DNA of 64,000 nucleotides from Pratylenchus scribneri (taxonomy: Eukaryota > Nematoda > Chromadorea > Rhabditida > Pratylenchidae), in contig JAQSEB010000167.1 in the NCBI GenBank assembly GCA_030063045.1, positions 248,001 to 312,000 of the forward strand, given 5' to 3'. Below, piece by piece: positions 12,101 through 24,000 of this stretch (the stretch's first letter is position 1; every line of letters begins with the position of its first letter). Under the pieces are notes generated by a model. The model was given only the letters and a program-made list of their open reading frames with translations, did no database searches and was not told where the DNA came from. The position numbers were made by a program, and so were the translations under genes.

Positions 12101-14526
12101 CATTTTTTTAAAAGTTTTCTCCTCCTTCCATACCATTAATATATTTTATATATAATAAATCTTTTACAAAAATTTAAGAAATTTTTATATCTCATTTTGC
12201 ACTAAAAAAATTAGTTCGTAAATTATATTTTTTAATCGCAAATTTTTATTTGGAAATGATACTAGGTTTTAATATCCAAATATTTAAATTTTATATTAAT
12301 TTCGCCTCAAATGTGATTTTAAAAATTACTTTTAAAATATACTTGCAGTTTGAAATTGACGATATCATTTTTAAATGGGAAAAAGTTGCGCCGGTTGTCT
12401 TAAATTTTACATTGTTGAATGCAACAGAATCAGCATTTTATTATATCAAATATGGATATTTAAACTTTGAGAAATCCGTGTTTAATGATGGAGAAATATT
12501 GGTTAATTTTATTAAAATGATTAATTCTCAAAATATATTTAAAAAATTACAGAAAAAAATTTCCTATTAAATTTGGAAAAATATGGAACTTAGCAATATT
12601 CTGAAGGAGAAGAAATTTGATTTTAGTTCATTGACTGGATATGAAATGGGTTATCATCAGATTAGCAATGAGGAATATCAAAATGGCGTAATGGTGCTCA
12701 AAGCCAAATCGTTCAACACCGAAATTATTTATGGATGGGCAGAATTTGATTCGGCTTTGGTGAAAGATAAAGACAACCTTACCCCTGCATTCAATTGGAC
12801 AAATGTAAAAATGATATTTGATTTTAGCTTTTTTTCTTTAAAAATATGATATAAAAATTAAAAATTATATCGAATCGATCAAATGTAAATTTTTTTAAAA
12901 TATTTTATCAAATACCTAGGCTCTCCAATTTTAATAGAAATAAAATTTTTTCTTTTGTCATTTAACCATAATCTATAAATTAATTTTATTTCAAATTTTT
13001 ATTCATAATTCAGTAACGAATGGATTAAGTTATATTTTTCTCACAATTTATCACATTAAATATAATCAGCCATTAATTACGATATATTAGTATGGGTCAG
13101 AATCAGAATATTAAAAGCCCAATTCGGATTGAATGTATTGTATTTATTGGATTTTTCAGAATAAATCATGAAAAATTCAGCATTAAAAGCAAAAATTTTA
13201 TCATAGTTCGTCAATTATTAACAAATATTTTAATATATTTTTAATATTTAATTTATTTTATCAACTTCTATTCAGAAATCAAATTCAAAAAATTTTGTAT
13301 TTTTTAAATAAATTTTTTAATTTATTAAATTCGATTTCAATTAATTAATTTGAATATTTCAGAATTTTAATTTGGTGAATGGATGCAAACATAGCACAAT
13401 CAATCTTTTGTCCAATTTGGACAAAACTCGAACACATCGGCCACTTGGAAAGAAAGAACTAGCAGAATATAATGTGGAATTTATTGTTGGCTTAAGCTCA
13501 AATGTTCCTGGTTTCATTTTGACAAAAGAAGATGTCGATATTCTCGAAGTAGGCATTGATAAATTAATTTTTTAATAATTTTAAAATTTCAGTTGTTTCA
13601 CGAATCCATGCAGAATGTAAGTTATTTAATATTAATTAATTTATAAATAAAATATTAAGAAAGAATTTGATGGTCAAAAAATCCTCGATGATAGTCATAT
13701 CTTTAAATTGTTGAAATCATTAAATTTGTATGCGAAATTCCGACAATTAAATGAGGATTTAATGAAGACAATCATTGGCGACAATTCGACTCCCTGGGAA
13801 TTACTTGAGGGCGAATTTGGATTATTCCAAGAGGTGTATTATATACCTAAATTAAATTAAATTTTTAATTATAATTAATTCAATTATAAATCATTTCTTT
13901 ATCGTGGATCCAATAATTTCAATTAAAAAATGAATTTTTTTTATGAAGAATAAGGAAAAATACTATTAAAGAAATAATTAAAAATCCCAAAAATAGAAGA
14001 AAATATTTAAAACTTTTCGGAATTTAGAGTTTGGGATCTTAAAAACAAACCAAAAATGTCCTAATAATTAATTTAATTTCTATTCAATAAAACATATCAT
14101 TAATAAACGCTTAAAACTTAATAATTTTATTATTATTATTTCCAGTGATATTGATATTGCAAAATTGGGATAGGATAATATTTAAGTTAAAAAATAAAAT
14201 TATTAATCACTTTTAAATTTTTAGATCTATGAATGCCCAAATTTTCGAGTTAATTTGCCTCAAGTCAGTGGAAAAATCAAATTCACATTTGAGGATGGCA
14301 GTGGCAAAATTAACACCGATTTCAATGGATTCAGCTCAAAGAATATGGCCATTAATTTTGTATGAAATTTGTTTTTAATATGATTTTCTCTATTTTTTAT
14401 TAATTTAAGATCGATTCCTATACAATTTTAAATTCATTGGGAAAACTGGAATGCATTTTAAATGATGTTTTTAGCAAAAATGCGAAAGAAATCTATTACC
14501 GAGGAAGTGGAAAATGTATTATCTAA
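9173..14526 (+). CDS. B1: secreted type-B protein, one in-frame stop
   Basis: Family and function not recognised. Fourteen exons join with consistent phase: 9173-9266, 9372-9415, 9460-9557, 10074-10253, 10305-10371, 10591-10766, 11324-11687, 12349-12501, 12553-12804, 13363-13548, 13593-13616, 13660-13833, 14225-14359 and 14410-14526 (687 codons). It starts with a signal peptide (NIFLLGFLALFAGQM) behind a free acceptor CATCCAG. It contains GKKWEVNC (compare FRKWEVIC in type A) and FDICYAS..AEKCNKN..IKWHGFRI, which matches VICYES..CQKN..IWHGIAI in type A. The two families therefore share a core. The C-terminal half is unique to B. The only lesion is TAA at 12568-12570, where B2 has an AAA at the matching codon. 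This could be a true nonsense change or a sequence error. Confidence 0.7.
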
Positions 14527-15044
14527 TTTGTTGTCATTTTTATTCTTATTATTATTGGGACGATCTATGAGCTGCTGATCCCATTCGAACTATAATATTT
14601 TTCATCCATCATTTTATACTGGAATAAAATCTTGTTCATTTATATTTTAATAAATAAATGCTATTAGAATTGCTATAAAACATATTTTATTGAGTTTTAT
14701 TTTTTAATCTAATTTTTTGAACAGATTAAAAAGCTGTGCCGATCAATTTTTAAGGTAATTTATAATTGAAAAACATAAATTTTAAAATTTTAATTGTTGC
14801 ATTTATAAAATCAAATTAAAAATTTCAAAAATTTTTTTCGTAAACCAGAATTTAGTGATCAAAAATTTGCAAACCGAAATTTTCGGTGAGTTTCATCAGA
14901 CCGTATTTTCAACAAAAAAAAATAAATTCGAAAAAAAATAAAAAATTAACTTCCATGTTAAACAAAATTTACATTAAACCATTTAATTTTTTATTTTTTT
15001 TCTTAAAGGAAATTGCCGACAACTTTTCCCTTTTTGCCATTCCG
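14527..15044. other. B1-C intergenic spacer
   Basis: About 500 bp of AT-rich sequence with AATAAA signals just after B1. A probable trans-splice acceptor (CTTAAAG, about 15003-15009) precedes the C start. The equivalent spacer 63252-63759 separates B2 and G. The shared upstream block is absent here. Confidence 0.6.
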
Positions 15045-18000
15045 ATGGCCCCAATTCTTTTTCTAATTTTCGCCTTGGTTGTCGGTTCCTTCGGTAATGG
15101 ACAAGCCGAAAGCAGCAAGTTGGAATCATCTAATCTAATATTATTTTATAATTTATTAATTTGTTTCCATCATTTTAGCCTGGATTGTCAACCGAAATTT
15201 CGAAAATGGGAGGTGACATGCACTGAGGATCGGTAATTTTATTTTATCTATTGCAGAAAATTTTGTCAAATTAGTTTTTACGAAAAAATTAACTCAAAAT
15301 TTATTTTCATTTTCTGCTCGTTTTAAATTAAATAAATAAAACAATGGATTTGTTAAAAAAGAATTTATTTCCTTTATAAATAGAAAGCATTGTTACGATG
15401 CAAATGTGCAGCCCAAGATGATGTCTGCATCGAAGCCGACCAAACGCTTCGGAGTCAAAAAGGAGGAGAATGCTACATGTAAATTGAACGTAGAGGAAAA
15501 GGGTCGCAAAAATGCTACTGCACAACTTGAAAATGGAATATTCTTTGAGGATTTTTCTTTTGAATCATGGATAAATTCAACTGCATGCTGCAAAAATGTA
15601 AATTGAAATTATGGGTAGATTAATTAAGTGAATGAAGGAATTTATAAACATTGAACGGACAATTATGTATATGTTACGGGCAATATGGGGAATTGGGCAT
15701 TCCCGGGATTGCCCAGGGTTTTTTGCTGGGCAATTTCGGGAATCTCGGCTTCTAGGCATCGTACAGACTCGAGAGTGGGCTCATTCGATTCGTAATAGTC
15801 GATTTACTATATGAAATTTCAATTACAGACCGAATTAGGGGCTAGGGTTAGGGTTAGGGTTATGGTTCAGGGCGGCATGGGTTTTAGGGGCTAGGGTTAG
15901 GGGCTAAGATTAGGGTTTAGGGGTCTTTAATTGAAATATAATATAGTAAATCGACCATGCCGCGTCGAATGAGCCTACTCTCGAGTCTGTACGATGACTT
16001 GAAGCCGAGATTCCTGAAATTGCCCGGCCGGGCATTCCCGGGAATGCCGAATTCCCAATAATGCCCGCAACATATACAATAAAAGACTAAAAAAATTATG
16101 AAGAAAATAAAAAAATAAATCGATAAGACATTAATCACATAAGAAGTTAAAAATTGAAATAACTAATAAGTGATATATTATTGACATCAACAATCAAACT
16201 TATCACTGATTTTTAAGTTTTCTATAATTTTTTCCGAGAAACTAGCTAGCATGAAATTCCTGGCATGAGAGAGACACCAAGCTAAGCAGGGATATAGATT
16301 AGAAAATTGTCTGATGAAATCCGATCTGCCCTACACTCTTCTATAATAAACACTATAAAAATTTAGTTTGGCTGTCTAACAACACCGGACACCCCAAAAT
16401 CAAATGAACCTATTGACATTTCTGAATTTGATCCGCTGACACTTTTGTGAGTGCAAACAAAATTTTTATATATTTTTGCAGGCTTGGCTAGCGTTCTTCC
16501 TACCGCTTATTTTTAATCGAATCGGATCAAATATGACAACAATCGATAGAGCTCTGCGAGCTGAGTCTAAAAAGTATGTAACCGAATTGTTCTGATTATC
16601 TACAAAAAAGTTATGACCTCATGAAAATCGTGAAAGTGCTAGGTCCCTCATTTGGGTCGAAAGTCGAAAAAATTTTTGAAAAATTTTTCGGTCAAATTAT
16701 ACCTCAATCGACGCGTCTCGATGAGAGAAGCTCAAATCTACCAGTGGTTTCGCATAATACTCAAAATTAAGAAAGTTATGGCCATTTTAGTTTCGCTGGA
16801 ATGTGTTGGAACTGCGGAGGTAATGTAAGAAGGGACTCCGGAGAGCGGTCCGGCGGCGAGCTAAGCGAGCTAAGTGAGCCGTGAGGAGCGAAGGCAGAGC
16901 ACACTTAGGAATCCCTTCTGAAACACCGGAACAGTTCCAATCCGTATTTCCTTTGCGCAGCTTTAACTTTTTTTCGCGCTCGGTTACCACTTTTATACAT
17001 TTTATACATATTCAGTACATTTCGGGACCGAATACGGTATTTCGAACGAAAAATACGAGGTAGGAAGAACGCTAGTCTTACCTATTTGTAGCTGATTTCA
17101 TTTTTATTTGATCAAAAATTATACGATTTCAAAAATAAATTTACATATTTAGCAGAATATATTTAAAATCTGATTAAAGAAAAATTTAATTAGCTGCATT
17201 ATAAAAGAAAATATATAAGAAATTCCTAAAAATTTTTCCTCACATTTTTCAAGGACTTTTCGAGGCGAGTTACCTCACAATGAACCAGATGGCTGGAAAT
17301 TGCAATTGAAGCTAAATCCTGGTTTAATTGCTTGCGACCCAAACGAACAAATAAATGGTGGCATTTTTCCTCGAAAAAGTAAGAAAATCAATGGTAGTTT
17401 TCAAGAAATAGATAAACGGGATCGATTAAAACATTACCATTTTTCATTATTTTTTTTTCGTGAAAATCCAATCCACCCAGGCGTTAGATAGTAGGATTTA
17501 TTTTCTGAAAAAGTGCAAAATTCTCCAAGAGAAGTGCAAAATTGTTTCTGAGAATAAAATTTTACTCTTTTTCCGGGAAAGAATAAATTGCACCTTTTTC
17601 CGGAATGACTTTTTCCGGAAAGAATAATTTGCACCTTTTTCCGGAATGACTTTTTCCGGAAAGAATAATTTGCACCTTTTTCCGGAATGACTTTTTCCGG
17701 AAAGAATAATTTGCACCTTTTTCCGGAATGACTTTTTCCGGAAAGAATAATTTTCACCTTTTTCCGGAATGACTTTTTCCGGAAAGAATAATTTTCACCT
17801 TTTTCCGGAATGACTTTTTCCGGAAAGAATAATTTGCACCTTTTTCCGGAATGACTTTTCCGGAAAGAATAATTTTCACCTTTTTCCGGAATGACTTTTT
17901 CCGGAAAGAATAATTTTCACCTTTTTCCGGAATGACTTTTTCCAGAAAGAATAATTTGCACTTTTCCGGCTATTTTTTTTTCCTAAAAGGCATTTTTTGT

Positions 18001-21000
18001 ACTTCAAAGGAATTTAATTTGCCAACTTTGTGAAAAATATTTACAGTTTCACCGGAAAAATTTTTTCACTTATTCCAAAAAATAATTCCTTCTAACTATG
18101 CGATTGTCTATAATTTCTATTTACATATATTTATTTAGAGCCAAAAAAAGTGTTGGCTTATACCTGTAATGAAGATGGGAGCGATTGTAAGGAAGAATGG
18201 GTAGAGAAATTTGATGAATTCGAAGAAAATGATAAATACAATCCACTTCCGATAGAATGCCAATCTATGACAGATGAGGATCCAAAGTTTATAAATATTT
18301 ATTGAACTATTTAGAATATTTTTTCAGAGTAAAAAGTGGCCTTTATGTGATTTGTTATGAAAGCAAATTGGATCCAAATAATAGTTTTGTCGAACCAAAA
18401 TTTGCGGTAAATTTAAAAAATATTCATTATATTTATAAAAGCTAAAATTAGCTAAATATTATCAAAAATTAAACATGATATCAAAAATTTTTATTTAGAT
18501 ATTATAAAATTATTTACATCGCTGTCCTTCTTAACGATTTTAAAATTTTTTTTCATAATTTTCTATTTTTTTTCCTTATTAATTAATTTTACCTTTTTCA
18601 TTACAGCAGCTGCAAAATTTCAATGGAAGTTCATTAGCCATTTTCTGTCAAAAAAATGCCACAACACCTGAAAAGATTTGGCATGGGATTGCCATCAAAT
18701 TTTGGGTGACCCTCAGCGATTTGGATCTTTTAGTGGATATGCAAATCCATTTTTCCTATATTAATAAAACGTTAATCTGAATTTAAAAAATGTATTCTTT
18801 TTTAAATTAGGTTCATCCTTCCGCAAATTAAAAAAAAGCACGATATCGCTCTCATGATATATGAATTTATTTTCAATGTGAGAACAAAAATTTTGGACCC
18901 TGATGGCAAAATTCATGATGACTATCCTACTGCTGATCTTATTAATTCCAAAGAAAATTCGTTTCATAAAAAGGTAAATTTTTTAAATAGTCAAAATATA
19001 TTTTGCAGCTAATATGGGAAATTGATTAATTCCGGAACTTGATTAATTTTGGAAATCTCGGCTTTATGTTTCATAAAGACTTTAGAGCTGGCTCAATCGA
19101 CTCGGCATAGTCAATTTACTATATGAAATTTCAGTCAGGTCTAGGCTATACCCTTAATCCTAGCATATATCCCTATATCCATAGCCTGTACCCCTAATCC
19201 CACCCCTAGCCCCTAATCCTAATTCTAGCCCTTAAATTGATCTGGAATCGAAATTTCATAGACTAAATAGGTCATGACGAATTGAATGAGTCCACTCTCG
19301 AGTCTGTACGATGCCTACAAGCAGAGATTTCCAAAATTAACCAAGCAAATCGCTTGGTTTGTTCCGGAATTAATTAATTTCCAATATTAACTGTAACATA
19401 TATATCACATAAAAAATTTAGGCCGGTCTTTGGCTTACCTTTCTGGATATGCCATCAAATATTTCTTCAATAATGATGTTCTCCAAAGATGATTGCCACA
19501 AATTTAATGGATTCTTGAACGCCAATTTGGCATTAAAGACAGCGAAATGCGTAATAAATTAAAAAATATTTAATAATTTTGAAAAAATGGAAACTAAAAA
19601 TGACATATAAACAATTTTTTTATTGAACATTGGACCATTCCCGTATCCAAATTTTTTTAGGGTGGGACAAATTTTTGGAATTTTTTGCTGCTACCAAATT
19701 GACCCAGGAAAAATATATTCGCAAAAAATAGAGTGCAGCGGAAAAATTTTCTTTTGAGGAGAGGAGAAGGATTGGAATTTTTTATGGTTGAAATATAAAG
19801 AATTGTGAGGCAGGCATAATTAAGTAAATAAAATAAGATTTGAATTGACAATTGCTGATTTTTGAGCTGTAGCACAAATTCATTGTAAATTTCGTTTAAT
19901 GCAGAATGCAGTAAATTTTTATATGATTACCGATGTTACAAATACAAACCTAAGAGACTCAAATAATTTTTTATGAAAAGTTTATTTATCTCACAATAAT
20001 ATCTATCGATTCAATATTTTATTGACAAATCAAATTAAATAATATCAACTTATATTTAATTATAAAATAATTATTTAATTTAGCATGCAGTAAAAGACAA
20101 AATTGACAAAGAGGACAAGGAGAGGGAAGAAGAACAAAAAAAAGTTGATGCAATCATGGAACAAGTTAGGGAATTGTATAAGAATTGCGAACTCCCAGTT
20201 GATCCAAACATTGTTTGTTCGCAATATTAAATTATATCGAAATATAAAAAAAATATAAAAATATAAAAATAATAAGAATCTTATATCTAATTTATTAATT
20301 TTAATTACATTTTACAGCCAACAGACAGAATTCCACCGCCGGAACTTATTAATAGCACCCGCCCTCCTTACGAAAAACATGAAGGCGACGATATTATTTA
20401 TACAATGGAACAAGCACAAGAATTATTGAAACAAGCTCGCCAAAGTATGTTGACGTGAAATTTTTAAAAATATTTTTAAAAATGCTGAAGTTAATACCTT
20501 TTTAAATATCTATTAGCGTAAACCGATAATTCTTTTTTTTATATTTCCGTTTAAAAAATTCTATTCTAACAAAATTTGATTAAAATTGGTATAAAATTTA
20601 TACTTCCATCCCAAAATCAGAATGTGACAATGGAAATAATGTGAGGCGTATTCGGAAGAGGCAAATTGCAGAACATATGTTCGCGCATTATGATGATACG
20701 GACAAGGACAACACATTCAGTTGGTCTGGTTATCGTTGGGATAGCAAGAATCCCATTCCATATACATTTGAAATGGAAAATTCAGGTTGATTTTTTATAA
20801 TAATTTTTGATTTAATGCGCCATTTAAGTAGATTTTATCAATTTGTTTAAATTAATTTTTAGCTTTTTATAATCCAATTTACTAAATATAAGAAAAGTGA
20901 AGGGAACCCCTTATGGTTTTTTGGGATGGGATTAAGGATATATTAGGTAATAAATTATCCAAATGTGACTCTAATCCTAATTCATAATGTACCCTTCACC

Positions 21001-24000
21001 TTTTCACATTTGACCCTTCCGGCAGAGTTAAAGTCTATATAATACTTATTATTTTAGTAATTTCATGTTACATTCATTATTAAAATTACACTAGAGTCAT
21101 AAAAATAAGAAAATAATACAATTACACTTTATACTTTCAGTTATATATTATATTTATATATTTGCAACTTTTTTTTTTTAAATTTTAAACTTAAAAATTT
21201 TTATAGGCTGGCAAACAAACATAAAAGAAGGCATACGTTTGATCGAGTAAGTTATCAAAAACTAATTAATTAAATCTAAAATTGTTGCCAAACTAAACCA
21301 ATTTTAAGATCAATTTTCTTTTTAACACTTTTCGAAATTTAACTTATTATCGACAAAATTTGAGTTGTTCCAACTTTTACATTTCAATGAAAATATCCGG
21401 GAGCATCCCTACTGGGCGCAGGCCAACTGGGAGCATGGCTCTATCACTTGAAAAAGAACTGAAGCATTTGCACTGAATTTTGTCAGATTAATGAGCTTGA
21501 AAATATCTATGGATTATTATAGAATTCGTATGAAACGATTTTAAATTTCAAGAGTTATGGCCAAAAATGTCGAATAATGGTGTAAGATGGTGTAACAAAT
21601 ATTCTCGAAGGCATATTTTCGGAAAGACTAAGCCAATCTTTAAGTTATATGCCAATCAATAGCCAAGACTTGGTTCTTCAATAAAACATTACAATGGTTA
21701 GAATCGGTTTGATACTTCAAAAATTATGATATCCCAAATTTTCTCGCGTCCAGTTTGCTTGCGCCCAGTAAAGGTGTACCCTGTATTTTCTTTATTCTCG
21801 ATCGGTGTTTTACCTTTTACTCTCGACAATTTCGTTTATTTTCTATTTTTACCGTTTTCGCCTAAGCCCGACCCGACGACCTACACAACTAAAACTGGGA
21901 TCCTGGGACAATGCCTTACACTGACCCGCCCAATTGGCCTGCGCCTAGTAGGCTGTACCCAAAAAATCCTATATAGTAAATGAGCTATGTTCGATAGTTG
22001 GTCAGGGTTAGGCATTATCCTAGTTTTTTAGTGAAAGTCGAGTCGGGCTTAAACGAAGGCGGCAAAAATAGAAAAATAAATGAAATTGTCGAGAGAACAA
22101 ACTAAAAAGTAAAATACCGATCGAGAATAAATAAAAAAATACATGGAATTCTGATAATGAAAATTTTAGTGTGAAATATTTTTAATGAAACTTAAATAAT
22201 TAATTATATAAATGAAAATCCTTCTTATTTTTTGCAGGAGTAGAACATGCCTTCGATTCCAACACGATCCAAATATTCAAGAAAAATCAACCAGCAGCTA
22301 CATATTCTTCGTTGATAGCGTCGGTTGCTTAAGCGGATTAGGGAGAGTTGATGGTAAAAATGTGGTGAAACTTCTAGCAAACGGCTGTCATCAACCGGGG
22401 GTAAATTATAAAGGAAAAATTTAGATTGATAAAATTGTCTAAAATTACTGTACATGTACATCCGTTTCTGAATAGACAGTCGAATTTGAGTTTCCTATTT
22501 TTAAAAATTATCTTAAAATTTTAAAATTTTACTTTGTTAGGATGCAAATTTGGAAATTAATCTAAAAATTAAAATATAACATATACATTTTTGATACACA
22601 AAATACTTCCCTTTTTATAGTATAAAAATAAATTTTAATATCGCGGAGGAAATTATTTATTGAATTCTTTCAATTTTTGGGAAAAAGTTGTTTAAAAAGG
22701 TTGAAATTTGGGTAAATTTAAAACAAAAATTTTGCCCTCAATTCGCTGAGAGGTATCCTCAATGAAAACCGCATCATTTCGACAATTAGGGTAGAGATTA
22801 GCAATTGGGGAGGATGATTGTGGACGCGACAATTGTGGATTTTAAAATTTTATTCAAATTTAAAGAAAAAATGTGAAGAAGACAAAATTTTCTAAAATAT
22901 GACGAGAACCCGGAGTCACAATTTTTGGACCGAATTTTGAAAATCTTCTGAAAATTCACCGAATTTTCTGAGTTAGACCACTTTAGAAATGCACAATATT
23001 TTGAGAATTTTTTTAAAATGGCTTATATTCTGAAAAGATATTAAAAATTTTTTCCATTTTCATTTTAAAAATCTAGTCAAAATCTATTGAATTTAAACAT
23101 TTGTTTGAATTTTTAAAATCTAAATATACTAAATGGAGAGTTCCGGGACAAATTGACATTTGAATATTTTAACTTTGGCGTTTTTGTTTTTTAAATATAT
23201 TTTGGACTTATTATCAAAAATTAAATGATGCAATGAAGAATTAAAGAAAAATAGTTTATAGACAATATTAATAGAGAAAATAAGACAAATGGCTTTGTGA
23301 AATAAATAAAAATAAATGGAAAATATAAAAATCGGCTTAAAGAATATTGATTAAAGAAAAATAATTAAAATAAGCAAAAAATATCAATTATTAATATGTT
23401 AATTATATAAAATAAACTCGGGAGCGGCCGGGAGCCGCGCAGCGGCGACCGGGCGCTCCCTTAAACATTTAATACATTGGAATATCGATAATAATTTTAA
23501 AGGAAAAACCGGGAATGAGTAATTATTTAATATTTTAATGGGAAAAAGGGGTAAATCATGGAATGAGTATTGAGAATTATGGGGAAATGATAGAATTTAT
23601 TGAAAATGAGGGGGAAAATTCAAGGATTTGACGAGAATGAAGTAGTAAATACCAAGAATTGTATGAGAATTTTAGAACATTAATAGAAAATGACGGGAAT
23701 GCTCGAGAATTAAATGTAAAAAGCGGGGAATAGACGAGAATGAAGGTAAAGAGCCGAAAATAGTCAAGAATGAAAGAAAAAAGCCGGGAATAGTCGAGAA
23801 TGAAAAGTACTCGGGAGCGGCCGGGAGCCCGCAGCGGCGACCGGGCGCTCCGTTAAGCATTTAATTCATTGGAAATAAAACTGGAATGGTCGAGAATGAA
23901 GGGTAAAAAGCTGGCAATGGTCGAGAATGAAGGGTAAAAAGCTGGCAATGGTCGAGAATGAAGGGTAAAAAGCTGGCAATGGTCGAGAATGAAGGGTAAA

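Larger units (their letters stand above)
3420..15235 (+). repeat. Segmental duplication, left copy
   Basis: Direct copy of 49860-63925. Order and orientation match: upstream block, type-A gene, upstream block, type-B gene, start of a second type-A gene. Exons and most introns align, with differences caused by insertions (4168-5192 here; 53286-53695, 57114-57788 and 60245-61509 in the other copy) and one deletion here at about 6592. Confidence 0.9.

Noticed and set aside
15838..15930. Interstitial telomere or chromosome end
   Set aside because: Units are irregular GGGTTA/GGGCTA, fewer than about 15, and form the loop of an inverted-repeat element.
17434..17757. KKVIPEKGANYSF-like repeat frame
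   Set aside because: Reads through the 41-bp TTCCGGAA array and overlaps an intron of C on the opposite strand.
17555..17975. CRISPR-like array
   Set aside because: Repeats are contiguous with no unique spacers, and the sequence is eukaryotic.
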